DNA of 54,138 nt from Bacteriovoracaceae bacterium (GTDB lineage: Bacteria; Bdellovibrionota; Bacteriovoracia; Bacteriovoracales; Bacteriovoracaceae), in NCBI GenBank assembly GCA_017858255.1, contig JAFMBV010000015.1, positions 1 through 54,138 of the forward strand, in the 5' to 3' direction. Under the pieces are notes generated by a model, which saw nothing but the letters and a program-made list of their open reading frames with translations, had not been told where the DNA came from and ran no database searches. The translations under genes and the position numbers were made by a program. Shown here one piece after another: positions 25,470-34,079 of the stretch (positions within the stretch are counted from its first letter, which is position 1; every line of letters begins with the position of its first letter).

Positions 25470-26310
25470 AAAAACCTCTTCCTGACTTTCTTCCCATACG
25501 CCCAGCGAGCACATATTTCTTTAAAAGTGGGCATGGACGATATTTAGTATCTCCTAAACCTTCATGTAAAACTTCCATAATGGCCAAGCAAGTATCAAGG
25601 CCAATAAAATCAGCTAACTCAAATGGACCCATTGGCTGATTAGTTCCAAGCTTCATACCCGTATCGATATCCTCACAGCTTGCAACGCCTTCATAATGTG
25701 CGTAGATCGCCTCATTAATCATGGGCATTAAGATTCTGTTAATCGCAAAGCCTGCAACGTCATTAACTTTGATAAAAGTCTTACCCATCTTTTGGGCAAC
25801 CTCTTCTACAGCATTAAACGTTTCATCTGATGTTTCGAGACCTCGGATTCCTTCAACAAGCTTCATGACAGGCACCGGATTCATAAAGTGCATACCGGCA
25901 ACCATACTAGGTCTGCTGGTAGCAGCTGCAATCTCGGTAATTGATATGGAGGAAGTATTAGTCGCAAGAATTGCACCATCTTTAGCAACAGCGTCTAAGT
26001 CTTTGAATATTTTGAACTTAATACTTTTATTTTCTGTGGCAGCTTCAATGAGAAGATCGGCTGATCCCAAGGCCTTTAATTCATTAATAGGACTAAGGTT
26101 ACCCATCGTCTTTTCAACAAAACTACTATCCCACTTACCTTTTTCAACTCCACGCTTAAGCTGTTTTTCAATAAAGCTCATGGCCAAATCAAGAGACTCT
26201 TTTGAAATATCAAATAACTGGACCTTGTAATCGCTCATGGCCGCGACCTGTGCAATACCACGCCCCATTTGCCCTGCGCCAACAACCCCAATACTTTGGA
26301 TGCTATTCAT
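25453..26310 (-). CDS. 3-hydroxybutyryl-CoA dehydrogenase
   Basis: Interconverts 3-hydroxyacyl-CoA and 3-oxoacyl-CoA with NAD(P). The Rossmann motif [14 protein letters not shown] opens the protein; [13 protein letters not shown] carries the catalytic His, and the C-terminal dimerisation domain contains [15 protein letters not shown] and DIDTGMKLG. The length of 285 aa is standard. It is the first gene of the hbd-crt-bcd unit, with its own promoter at 26370-26398. Together with thiolase the set completes a short-chain beta-oxidation or acetoacetyl-CoA cycle. Confidence 0.95.
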   Translation of the reverse strand: MNSIQSIGVVGAGQMGRGIAQVAAMSDYKVQLFDISKESLDLAMSFIEKQLKRGVEKGKWDSSFVEKTMGNLSPINELKALGSADLLIEAATENKSIKFKIFKDLDAVAKDGAILATNTSSISITEIAAATSRPSMVAGMHFMNPVPVMKLVEGIRGLETSDETFNAVEEVAQKMGKTFIKVNDVAGFAINRILMPMINEAIYAHYEGVASCEDIDTGMKLGTNQPMGPFELADFIGLDTCLAIMEVLHEGLGDTKYRPCPLLKKYVLAGRMGRKSGRGFYVYNR

Positions 26311-26369
26311 GATTTATCCCCTGCCAGAAGAGGCCAGAAATGGCCTTGATACCGTGAAAATTTTGGTCG

Positions 26370-26398
26370 ATAATACTGAGCCTAAGCGGCTTTATCAA
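26370..26398 (-). promoter_or_regulatory. promoter of the hbd-crt-bcd operon
   Basis: On the minus strand TTGATA (26398-26393), a 17-nt spacer, then TATTAT (26375-26370). The spacer contains the inverted repeat AGCC-N5-GGCT, a possible operator. The rpsT promoter starts 9 nt away in the other direction. Confidence 0.6.
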
Positions 26399-26406
26399 AT
26401 AAAACC

Positions 26407-26435
26407 TTGCCATGTCCGCTGATTGGGAATATAAA
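26407..26435 (+). promoter_or_regulatory. promoter of rpsT
   Basis: TTGCCA (26407-26412), 17-nt spacer, TATAAA (26430-26435), about 60 nt before the rpsT start. Confidence 0.6.
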
Positions 26436-26494
26436 TCTAGCAATATTTTAAGATAACTGGCCTAGTGCATTATTTATAACAGCAGGAGTTGTTT

Positions 26495-26755
26495 GTGCCA
26501 CATCATAAGTCCGCAAAAAAGCGTGTAAGACAAACTGAAACGCGTACTTTAAGAAACAAGATTAAGACAACACAAGCAAGAGGTGTTGAAAAGAAACTAC
26601 ATGAATTTATCGCCGCTGGTGATAAAGCTAGTGCAGCTTCGTTACTTTCTAAGGTTCAAAGCCTTTTCGCTAAGATGGCAAAGACTGGCATCATTAAGCC
26701 TAATACAGCTGCTCGTAAATCAAGCCGTTTAGCTAAAAGCGTAAGTAAAGTTTAG
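26495..26755 (+). CDS. rpsT: 30S ribosomal protein S20
   Basis: An 86-aa basic protein of the small ribosomal subunit that binds the 5' domain of 16S rRNA. HKSAKKRVRQTETR at the start and the C-terminal GIIKPNTAARKSSRLAKSV are diagnostic. I use GTG at 26495 (AGGAG 6 nt upstream, protein begins MPHHKSAKK); a TTG six bases earlier abuts the ribosome-binding site. It is monocistronic, with its own promoter and a strong terminator. Confidence 0.95.
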   Translation: MPHHKSAKKRVRQTETRTLRNKIKTTQARGVEKKLHEFIAAGDKASAASLLSKVQSLFAKMAKTGIIKPNTAARKSSRLAKSVSKV

Positions 26756-26784
26756 TCTTTTAATTTCTTAATTAAAGATATTTA

Positions 26785-26815
26785 GCCCATCCTTGAAGAT
26801 GGGCTTTTTTGTTTT
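26785..26815 (+). terminator. Rho-independent terminator of rpsT
   Basis: GCCCATC (26785-26791), six-base loop, GATGGGC (26798-26804), followed by TTTTTTGTTTT. Confidence 0.92.
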
Positions 26816-26855
26816 CCCTACTTCAACTTGTCCTTCAGCTTAACTTTCAACTTAA

Positions 26856-27806
26856 TTAAGAGTAACAAGAGACCTTTTTAAGGCGTAATTGTTGAACAAG
26901 TTTTGAGGAACGAGACTTTGCAAGAATTTCGCATTCTCCAAAGAAGCGAAGCTCATCTCTTAGGTCGGCATGTGTCCAAAGCGCAGAAGTCGCCTCAATC
27001 TGGCGATCATACTTGGAAGGCTTACTTTTACCTCTCATGTAAGAGGTGTCACACATCTTAATAATGTGGCCTTGCATAAAGCGGAAAAATAGCATTATGC
27101 CATCAATATCATGTGAGAGTTCGACTAGGAGCTTATAGAAGTCTTGGTTTTTCTTCTCTCCCCATAAGCGAGCTAGTTCAAACTGATTGATTCTCTCTTG
27201 AGAGAGCATCTCCTTAACATCAACGAGCTTTAAGTCTCTTGGGTTTCGCCCAAGAAGCGCCAACTTTTTTAGAGCAATGATGAACTCACCGGGCTCATTA
27301 GGAATGGCCTCTAAAAGATAATTTTGAACTTCATAGCTCAGGCTAACGCCTGTTTGTTCACACAAAAACTTTAAGAGCTTACCCATCTCCCAAAAGCGAG
27401 GCTCTTTCACTTTAAGAGTTGTTACTTTCTTTTTAAGTTTTTCATAAAACTTATCTTCCTTCTGAAAGGTTAAGAGAAAGTATCTGTCACCCCAGTCAAT
27501 ATTTTCGTTTAATAGAAATTCTTTTACTTTGGGAGACATTTGCTCACTTAAGAGAACTTTGTAACTTTGGGAATTTGAAAAAAAATCTAAGGTCGCTAAA
27601 TTATCCTCTAGCCAACCTACTGTAACTTCTGGACCCGCTAATACTTTCCAGTTTTCCTCTTCTAAGAAAGACTTAGGGATCGTAGAGAGAAAAATCTTTT
27701 CAAGGTAGGGATCATAGCAAGAGAATGCGTAAGGGCCTGGAGCGCCTTTAGTAAGGAGGTTAGGATGCGCCTGAATGAGTTCCCATGGAAATAAACTAGA
27801 AAACAT
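26856..27806 (-). CDS. holA: DNA polymerase III delta subunit
   Basis: Clamp-loader subunit that opens the beta clamp. The 316-aa sequence is diverged, but it has the HolA arrangement: N-terminal strand segment (PYAFSCYDPYLEKIFL), a middle domain with helices ending in NEPGEFIIALKKLAL (the NELEKL-like segment) and a helical C-terminal collar domain. The main support is context: it overlaps lptE by 11 nt, and lptE-holA is a conserved pair in proteobacteria. Confidence 0.82.
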   Translation of the reverse strand: MFSSLFPWELIQAHPNLLTKGAPGPYAFSCYDPYLEKIFLSTIPKSFLEEENWKVLAGPEVTVGWLEDNLATLDFFSNSQSYKVLLSEQMSPKVKEFLLNENIDWGDRYFLLTFQKEDKFYEKLKKKVTTLKVKEPRFWEMGKLLKFLCEQTGVSLSYEVQNYLLEAIPNEPGEFIIALKKLALLGRNPRDLKLVDVKEMLSQERINQFELARLWGEKKNQDFYKLLVELSHDIDGIMLFFRFMQGHIIKMCDTSYMRGKSKPSKYDRQIEATSALWTHADLRDELRFFGECEILAKSRSSKLVQQLRLKKVSCYS

Positions 27807-28464
27807 TGATTACGAGGTCCTCGAGATCTCTTGCTGATTGCTTAGCGAGGCCCTCTATAGTTTGCATAAAATATCTTTTTGTTTTTGCATAGTTCACAAT
27901 CCCCCCACTATCAGAGGTAATCGTGTCCTTCGTTTCCCGGTTAAAGTTACCAGTATAATTAAATGATTGCTGAAAAATAACTTTCGACTGAGAGTCCGCC
28001 ATTACTTTGGCCCCGATGGAAGAGGCCAGAAGCTCTTTTGTCATCTTGCTAGGATTTTTAATCAAAACAAGCCTTAGAGTAATCTGATAAGTGGAGGCCG
28101 TTGGTAGATAGAATTGAGCTCGATTGCCAATAGATTCCTGTAACTCTCCAGATGTAAATTTTGTTGCGGTCGTTAGATAGGCTTCAGAATAGCGGCTTGG
28201 ACTTTCAATGATGCCAACTAGTACTGCATCCTCAGAGCCACCACTTAACCCTTGAATTCTTAAACCTGGATAACTGGATAACAACTTCGTTATCTCACGA
28301 GTAAATATTGGCCCAACACCAGCGTAACTAGATTTGTTAATGAACATGGGAATCGCAAGTTTACGAATATTCTCTTGTTCAAATGGGTTCCCTCTATCGC
28401 GCACGCGGTAGCCGGCACAAGAGGAGACAAAGATAAGAATCAGTAAATGCATTATTCGAACCAT
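27796..28464 (-). CDS. lptE: LPS-assembly lipoprotein LptE
   Basis: Outer-membrane lipoprotein that plugs the LptD barrel during lipopolysaccharide export. Signal peptide with lipobox VSSC (Cys 16), then AGYRVRDRGN and IRKLAIPMFINKSS, the typical LptE opening (CGYxL ... IPxFxN). The 222-aa length is slightly above average. A second ATG five codons in (MHLLIL) is an alternative start. Sequence similarity is modest, and adjacency to holA supports the call. It is divergent from dciA. Confidence 0.8.
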   Translation of the reverse strand: MVRIMHLLILIFVSSCAGYRVRDRGNPFEQENIRKLAIPMFINKSSYAGVGPIFTREITKLLSSYPGLRIQGLSGGSEDAVLVGIIESPSRYSEAYLTTATKFTSGELQESIGNRAQFYLPTASTYQITLRLVLIKNPSKMTKELLASSIGAKVMADSQSKVIFQQSFNYTGNFNRETKDTITSDSGGIVNYAKTKRYFMQTIEGLAKQSARDLEDLVINVF

Positions 28465-28549
28465 GGCCCATCATAGCGAATAGCTTATTAATCGACTAGC
28501 ACCTAGCGCTGCTCCTTGCCATTTGCGTAAAAAAAGCCTGAAATGGCCT

Positions 28550-29101
28550 ATGTTTAAAAAAGTTTCTGACCTACTGGGTCAAAGCTCTTATTCATCTAAA
28601 AAGTACAAATACTGGAGAAAGGCCAGCTCCTCTCCCCGTCCTAGTGAACTTTTTGATTTCCTGTCACTCATTGCGAGATGGGAAGAAATTGTAGGGCCAA
28701 AGCTTGCAAAAGTGACAGTCCCTTTAAAAAACCAGAAAAAAGTCCTCACAATTCTTACCAATCATTCGGGTTACTCTCAGACCCTAAGCATGATGGAAGA
28801 AACCCTTAAAGCAAAGATCCTTAAGGTATTTCCCGAACTTCAAGGGAAAGTAAATCGCCTAAACTTTATCGTTAGCACTCAGCACTTTGACCAAGAACGT
28901 CTTGATCTCTTAAGAAGAGCATCTGCCCATAAAACGGAGGAGGTTAAAACAAAGAAACAAAATCATCTCCACCCTCAAAGCCCAAAATATAAAGCCTTAA
29001 AAGAGGAAGCAAAAAAAGAGTTTTCTGATTTTGATGAGGACCTTCAAGAGAAGCTCATTTCTCTTTATATTCAAAATAAAGAAATTAATAAAGATAACTA
29101 G
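28550..29101 (+). CDS. DciA-type DUF721 replication protein
   Basis: A 183-aa basic protein with the DUF721 core: WEEIVGPKLAKVTVPLKNQKK, then TILTNHSGYSQTLSMM and LKAKILKVFP. Family members (DciA) interact with the replicative helicase DnaB and help load it in bacteria lacking DnaC. A C-terminal extension rich in Lys and Glu follows. I start at ATG 28550; a TTG nine codons earlier is possible and neither has a clear ribosome-binding site. Its stop overlaps the convergent methyltransferase stop within CTAG. Confidence 0.8.
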   Translation: MFKKVSDLLGQSSYSSKKYKYWRKASSSPRPSELFDFLSLIARWEEIVGPKLAKVTVPLKNQKKVLTILTNHSGYSQTLSMMEETLKAKILKVFPELQGKVNRLNFIVSTQHFDQERLDLLRRASAHKTEEVKTKKQNHLHPQSPKYKALKEEAKKEFSDFDEDLQEKLISLYIQNKEINKDN

Positions 29102-29673
29102 TTTTCTTTTTTCCAGAAGTAAAAGGTAGCGCCTGGTCCCTTCTCTTTCAAAATATCCGTAAAACCAAAATCTTTGGCCTGCCACGTATCACTTCTGTGA
29201 CAAAAAAATAATGATCCACCAGCTTCTAAAGACTCAAACGAATTTTTAAACCATTTTAAAAAGTCACTACGCTCAATCCTTCGACAGGTTTCCAATTGGC
29301 TGTTATTTGATGAACGACCTTCATGATTAAAAAAGTAGGGGGGATTGAAGCAAACAAGGGAGTTTTTACTTCTTACAACTTTTAGGAAATCATCACCGGA
29401 AAAAGAAGATTGATGTATTGAATAATTTTTAATCCCTACGCTATCCAGATTGTCCTTAAGATAAGGTAAAAATTCGGCTTGGAGCTCAACGAGCAAGAGT
29501 GACTTGAGACCCACATTTTTAAAAAGCTCACAGCTTATAACGCCACAGCCAGCACCAACCTCTAAGGCAGAATGTTCAGTAGAATTATCTATATTTTCTT
29601 TGATGAAACGGACAAGTTGAATACTGTCCTCATTAAAGTGGTAAAAGTCAGGCTGTAGATAATCATCTTTCAT
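29098..29673 (-). CDS. TrmN6-like SAM-dependent methyltransferase
   Basis: A 191-aa class I methyltransferase. QPDFYHFNEDSIQLVRF resembles the start of tRNA1(Val) A37-N6 methyltransferases, LEVGAGCGVISCEL is the SAM-binding motif and FNPPYF is the NPPY active site of N6-adenine or N5-glutamine enzymes. The family assignment is likely, the exact substrate less so (RsmC-like or HemK-like relatives share NPPY). It has tail-to-tail overlap with dciA. Confidence 0.8.
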   Translation of the reverse strand: MKDDYLQPDFYHFNEDSIQLVRFIKENIDNSTEHSALEVGAGCGVISCELFKNVGLKSLLLVELQAEFLPYLKDNLDSVGIKNYSIHQSSFSGDDFLKVVRSKNSLVCFNPPYFFNHEGRSSNNSQLETCRRIERSDFLKWFKNSFESLEAGGSLFFCHRSDTWQAKDFGFTDILKEKGPGATFYFWKKEN

Positions 29674-29693
29674 AATAATTCAGACATACTTAT

Positions 29694-30860
29694 TTAAAGC
29701 ATTAACCACCAAAGGTTGTCCTCATTTTTGTCACCAAGCTGGAAAAGCTCATAGAGGGTACCTTCTGTGGAATAACCAGTGTTAAGAACTTCGGTAAAGA
29801 ACTCTCTTTTCATTTGAAAATCCGCCCTTAAAAAGGAGCTTTCTTTGTCTGCTAAATTCTTTTTAATTTTTGGTAAGGAAGCAGCACGAAGGACAGTGTA
29901 GCGATCCACTAAGTTTTTCCTCTTCCACATCTTTAATAATTTTTTGATGATTTCATTTCGCCTATTTTCATCAGCTGGAAAGAAATACTCAAAGACCCAC
30001 ATTTGGCCTGGACGAGCTTTTAAAAGTGATCTCTTTGAAATCGCTTTTCTAAAATTTTGGCGAAGTTCTGTATCTGAGGTTCTATTCATCATAATGAGAT
30101 ACCAAAAATCAAAATATTCACTTTTTAATAATGGATTTTTAAATTTACTTCTGATTTCTGTTAGAGACCAGTCGGCGTTAAGTTGACTCTTTATCAGTCT
30201 AAAGTCATTCGTATGACCAATTTGAGCAAAACGTTCAGCCAAAATCTTAACATCTTCCGAGTCTTCAAAAACTTCTTGATATTGAGTTAAAGCATAGAGA
30301 ATAAAGTCTCTAATCATGATTTCTTCTTCATGAGTGAACGAAATGGATTTGATTAAATTCCAATAGGGTGATGATTTTGCCAATTCTCTCTTCAGCTCTA
30401 GGGCCCAAGGCAGATTCTTGGCCTTAATCGCTAAAGAGAATGAAAACAACTGACGCCAAAATTCATGTCCAATATTCTTGACTCGATCAAAGACGACTTG
30501 CCTTTCACCTGGAGATTTAAGAGAATCCTCTTTTTTTAAAGTCTCTAATAGTTCTAAAATGACGACTTTTTTACTACTAAGATATTTTTTTTGACGGAAA
30601 GTACTTTGAATTCTTAGTCTTCTTTTTAAAGGAAGACCGTTTTCCTTTAGGTACTTACCTACTTCCACGATTTCCCCAAGAAAGGGAAAGAACATCATCA
30701 CCTTCATCTGATCACTTAAATTTTGAGAACATTTGGCAAAGTAATCTTTTAGGAGCTCCCTCTTGCCTCTTCTCAAGGTAATTAAAACACCCATTTTGAA
30801 GAGGTAATCATCTAATGCTGCACATTTCCCTAGGTCTTTGAACTCTGGTTGATCAAACAC
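29694..30860 (-). CDS. helical protein, probably the -1 frame continuation of the GYF_2 membrane gene
   Basis: At least 388 aa, almost all helix, rich in Lys, Phe and Leu, resembling a helical-repeat protein; family not recognised. The first available start, GTG 30860, has no ribosome-binding site and is preceded by 24 in-frame sense codons of coding-like sequence (NLHSLNSLSNEF and on) that reach back to an A10 run at 30940-30931. The frame is closed just upstream of that run (TAA at 30941-30939). A -1 slip on the A-run would fuse the GYF_2 membrane protein to this one, giving about 730 aa with this part outside the inner membrane. Alternatively it is a separate gene, or the A-run is miscounted. 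Confidence 0.7.
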   Translation of the reverse strand: MFDQPEFKDLGKCAALDDYLFKMGVLITLRRGKRELLKDYFAKCSQNLSDQMKVMMFFPFLGEIVEVGKYLKENGLPLKRRLRIQSTFRQKKYLSSKKVVILELLETLKKEDSLKSPGERQVVFDRVKNIGHEFWRQLFSFSLAIKAKNLPWALELKRELAKSSPYWNLIKSISFTHEEEIMIRDFILYALTQYQEVFEDSEDVKILAERFAQIGHTNDFRLIKSQLNADWSLTEIRSKFKNPLLKSEYFDFWYLIMMNRTSDTELRQNFRKAISKRSLLKARPGQMWVFEYFFPADENRRNEIIKKLLKMWKRKNLVDRYTVLRAASLPKIKKNLADKESSFLRADFQMKREFFTEVLNTGYSTEGTLYELFQLGDKNEDNLWWLML

Positions 30861-30916
30861 AATGCCACTAAAACTTAGATGAGTTGGTATAGTTATGAAT
30901 TCATTTGAGAGACTAT

Positions 30917-31888
30917 TTAAGGAATGAAGGTTTTTTTTTTACTAAGACTTTGAATCGTCTGTGCATGAGCTTCTTGCATTCCAATTATTGGAATTGGTTT
31001 GTTTAAAACTGCTTTGTAATAATAGATGACAAAACCTATGGCCACGACAATAAAGAAAGCAATATAGAGGAGATAACGATCATTTCCTTTTCTTTCGGTT
31101 ATGACTTTACGTCTCTTCTTAACTTTTTTCTTATTGCCTACATTTTTCTTTTTAGGAAGTTCTTCTGCGAGCTCTTCCTCATGATGATCAAGAGGTTGTT
31201 CTTCATATGACTCTTCAATCAGCGAAGCCTCGATAGGGATTTTGACATTTGGATCCGTGATGTCTTCTTCCACTTCTTCAATAAAATCCCCTTCGACCTC
31301 TGGGTATTCTAAATCATCTTCTTCGGGATATAGATAGTTCTCTTCCTCATCTGATGATGAATCCTCAAGACCCTCTTTGGGTATCATAGGCTCAGAAAGA
31401 TTTTTATCTAATAGGTCCTTACCTACTTCAATTTCAGCTGTCTCGTTGGCCTCAATTTCCCCACTATCGAGTAGTGGATCAGTTGCCTCGAAATTATCAG
31501 GAGTCGAGTCAGGATAATCTAAATCATCCATATCAGGGTAGGCCAAGTCATCTTGATCTGGGAGTTGATTAGTATCAGTCTCAGTAGACTTTGCCTTGGC
31601 CCTTTGAGGGCTTTCTAAAACAGAAGCAGTAACGCCGTCTGGAGAACTTTTTGCTGTTAGAACGTCTTGTGCTTCACTTATAGGATTAAAAGTTTGCGGA
31701 AGATCGCCATAAAGATATTTTTCTAATAGGTCTTTTTCTCTAACCCAAACCCAATAGCCATTACCACAGGTAATTTCATCATCGTTAGTGAGGCTTCCCT
31801 TTTCAATTAGCTCAATAACCTTCTCCTTGGTCGCAGGACCAAGGATCTGTTTATTTTTTGTTCTAATAAGCCAATTTTTTAAAGTCAA
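30917..31888 (-). CDS. GYF_2 domain membrane protein
   Basis: A 323-aa protein starting at TTG 31888, two bases after mlaD. Residues 1-55 are a GYF_2 module (NWLIRTKNKQILGP, then GNGYWVWVREKDLL). A long acidic linker follows with repeats of the YPDMDDLDYPDS and YPEEDDLEYPEV type, then a Lys/Arg patch and one transmembrane helix near residues 275-295 (LYIAFFIVVAIGFVIYYY). Only about 30 residues remain outside the membrane, ending at an A10 run (KKKTFIP then stop). The layout resembles cytoplasmic-adaptor proteins of the Myxococcus GltJ kind. It is in the alr-mlaEFD operon, but a role in lipid transport is unproven. Confidence 0.85.
   Translation of the reverse strand: MTLKNWLIRTKNKQILGPATKEKVIELIEKGSLTNDDEITCGNGYWVWVREKDLLEKYLYGDLPQTFNPISEAQDVLTAKSSPDGVTASVLESPQRAKAKSTETDTNQLPDQDDLAYPDMDDLDYPDSTPDNFEATDPLLDSGEIEANETAEIEVGKDLLDKNLSEPMIPKEGLEDSSSDEEENYLYPEEDDLEYPEVEGDFIEEVEEDITDPNVKIPIEASLIEESYEEQPLDHHEEELAEELPKKKNVGNKKKVKKRRKVITERKGNDRYLLYIAFFIVVAIGFVIYYYKAVLNKPIPIIGMQEAHAQTIQSLSKKKTFIP
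30931..30940 (-). promoter_or_regulatory. A10 slippery run (candidate frameshift or transcriptional slippage site)
   Basis: Ten consecutive A on the coding (minus) strand, read AAA AAA AAA Acc in the GYF_2 gene frame. The gene stops 12 nt beyond it; the -1 frame stays open through the next gene. Tandem Lys codons allow tRNA re-pairing, and runs of this length also cause RNA polymerase slippage. Confidence 0.55.
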
Positions 31889-31890
31889 TT

Positions 31891-33252
31891 CTAATTTCCA
31901 CCCAAGAAAAGTCCAAGTAATCCACGAATATCTTCATCAGTGAATTTAAGACCTAAACTGATTGTTGCGCTCCCCACACCCTCTTCAAGCATATCTTCAA
32001 GTCGAACTCTACCGTAAAGAACATTATAGAGCTGATGCTCAGCTGAAAACCTAACATTGGCACCAACCTCTTTACGATAGTCATAAACATCAAGAGAGAA
32101 CTTTGAACCCCAATCATTGAGTTCATAATCTACGCCAAAGCCACCAGTTGATTGAATTAAACCACCACGAAGAACCCAATTGTGAATGTGTCTCCCCATT
32201 TGAACGTTGAAGAGATAGCTGTTCTTATTCTGTATAGAACGAACCTCAGTAGACTTTAGGCCATTAACGTCTGTTTGAATAATACTCTCGTTTTCTAAAC
32301 CAAACTCACTTGTAACAACTCCAACCTCGTAGAATCTTTCTGGAGAGGGATAGAGCCTCAAGTTAAAGTTTGACTCACTCCCATATAATGTATTCGCCCC
32401 AGTGTACATTTCCATCTCAGTTCGAAGATTGTTTACTCTGGTGACGAGTTGGCGAACACCTGAAAGGGTTTGGCGAACTTCGTCAGCAATTTGCTCTTCA
32501 ACAAAAAGCTTACCCATGGTTCCCTTACCTGCTTTCAGGTCACTCATAACTTTTTCAAGATCTGCAGAAATCGTTTTAGCATTCCCAAGGATTTTCTGAA
32601 CATCTGCCATAGCAGAGTCAGAATTTTTATTATTCGCCTGATAAGCAATATCAGAAGAGAATTCATTTAAGTTCGCTATGATATCGTTAATCTTGTCTTC
32701 ATTTCCTTGCATTATTCTACCGAGAGACTCTGTCGTTTTCCTAAGTTCTGATAAGATTATTGTCAATGGCGGCTTTTCATTTGTAGGAGCGAAACTCTCT
32801 TTAAGAGAGCCAACAATCGCCTTAACGTCTTTAAGAACAGTAGAGGCATCCTTTACAAGGTCCTCTATTCCTCCTCCTTCATGAGCAGGAATAAAACCAT
32901 TCTCAGCCAGTCTATCAGTTTCTTCACCTACAACGATCTCAAGGTACTTATCCCCCAAGAAGCCAACGGTCTTTATTTTAAGCTTAGAATCTTTAGTGAC
33001 TGTTACCTTTTCAAGAACTTCAAAAGTAATGATGGCATTATTATCAGCAAGAGCAATTTCTTTAATCCTACCAGCATTGATACCAGCGACTCTTATTGGT
33101 GTCTTAGGAAAGATACCAGAAGCATCCTTAATGATTGTTCTATAAGTAATGTACTCGCCAAAACCAGACTGGTTTGACGTTATCTTGATGGACATAATAA
33201 CAACCGCTGCCATGGTCGCTAATGCCAAGAGGCCTACTTTTAGTTCATTCAT
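31891..33252 (-). CDS. mlaD: MlaD-type MCE lipid-binding protein with C-terminal beta-rich extension
   Basis: Periplasm-facing lipid carrier anchored by an N-terminal helix (VGLLALATMAAVVIMSI). Residues about 35-115 are the MCE domain (DASGIFPKTPIRVAGINAGRI, split VRVAGI/GRI-like core, then VGFLGDKYLEI). A long coiled-coil/helical stretch follows to about 285, as in hexameric needle-forming MCE proteins. The last 170 residues alternate hydrophobic and polar positions with aromatic ends (FNLRLYPSPERFYEVGVV, WVLRGGLIQSTGGFGVDY), which suggests beta-barrel-like or outer-membrane strands, far beyond the 180-aa E. coli MlaD. It is cotranscribed with mlaF and mlaE. Confidence 0.88.
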   Translation of the reverse strand: MNELKVGLLALATMAAVVIMSIKITSNQSGFGEYITYRTIIKDASGIFPKTPIRVAGINAGRIKEIALADNNAIITFEVLEKVTVTKDSKLKIKTVGFLGDKYLEIVVGEETDRLAENGFIPAHEGGGIEDLVKDASTVLKDVKAIVGSLKESFAPTNEKPPLTIILSELRKTTESLGRIMQGNEDKINDIIANLNEFSSDIAYQANNKNSDSAMADVQKILGNAKTISADLEKVMSDLKAGKGTMGKLFVEEQIADEVRQTLSGVRQLVTRVNNLRTEMEMYTGANTLYGSESNFNLRLYPSPERFYEVGVVTSEFGLENESIIQTDVNGLKSTEVRSIQNKNSYLFNVQMGRHIHNWVLRGGLIQSTGGFGVDYELNDWGSKFSLDVYDYRKEVGANVRFSAEHQLYNVLYGRVRLEDMLEEGVGSATISLGLKFTDEDIRGLLGLFLGGN

Positions 33253-33324
33253 TGATCTTTTCGCTCTCTCAACTACATTCTAAGTAGTTAGCTTTTGCAT
33301 CCTTGCAAGTTAACCGTAAAAATT

Positions 33325-34077
33325 TTAGAGGTTCACAAAATCTTGAACCAACTCATTGGATGAATGAGGAAAATCTTCAGCGGCTAAGTACTCAACAATA
33401 TTACCACGATCAAGAAAAGCAACAAAGTCAGAAATTCTCAAAGTTGCCTTCACATCGTGAGAAATAATAACAGACGTCATTTGTCGGTCTTTATTTCTAT
33501 CAGATGTACTAACAATAAGATCATTCACCATATGAGTAGTGATTGGATCAAGACCTGTAGTTGGTTCATCGTAGAGCATAATTTGTGGTTCAAGGGCCAA
33601 GGCCCGTGCTAATCCGACCCTTTTTCTCATCCCGCCAGATAACTCTGAGGGAAGCTTATCGTGAGAGATGGGCTGTATTCCGACTGATTCTAGTAAGGCA
33701 TGGCACTTTACATTGATTTCTTCTTCTTTCAACGTTGTAAACTCTTTTAGAGGAAATGCCACATTCTCTAATGCTGATAATGAATCAAAGAGGGCGGCAT
33801 ACTGAAAAAGCATGCCAAAGTTTCGTCGAAATTCTCTTTGTTCAACATTATTTAATTCTGAAAGATCTTTATCTAAGACGTGTATAGAGCCAGAAGTCGG
33901 CTGCATTAAACCAAGAATATGTTTGAGTAAAGTTGACTTTCCTGCTCCAGAAAAACCCAGAATCGTTGTTATTTTCCCGCGTGGGATATCGAAGTTCAAA
34001 CCATTTAAAACCGTATGATCATCAAAGGTCTTTGTGAGATTTTCAATACGAATGGCAGGGTTATCAAAATGCAACAT
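33325..34077 (-). CDS. mlaF: MlaF-type ABC transporter ATP-binding protein
   Basis: ATPase that powers lipid transfer through MlaE. Walker A is GFSGAGKST, Q-loop MLFQYAALFDS, signature LSGGMRKRVGLARALA, Walker B IMLYDEPTTGLDP and a switch His in IISHDVKA. The wording SGGMRKR is the hallmark of Mla/Mkl ATPases. 250 aa. mlaE lies 2 nt upstream and mlaD 72 nt downstream, in the order E-F-D. No mlaC or mlaB is seen nearby. Confidence 0.95.
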   Translation of the reverse strand: MLHFDNPAIRIENLTKTFDDHTVLNGLNFDIPRGKITTILGFSGAGKSTLLKHILGLMQPTSGSIHVLDKDLSELNNVEQREFRRNFGMLFQYAALFDSLSALENVAFPLKEFTTLKEEEINVKCHALLESVGIQPISHDKLPSELSGGMRKRVGLARALALEPQIMLYDEPTTGLDPITTHMVNDLIVSTSDRNKDRQMTSVIISHDVKATLRISDFVAFLDRGNIVEYLAAEDFPHSSNELVQDFVNL

Positions 34078-34079
34078 AG

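Noticed and set aside
25721-26230. A 169-codon plus-strand ORF opposite hbd.
   Set aside because: Antisense shadow of a well-recognised dehydrogenase.
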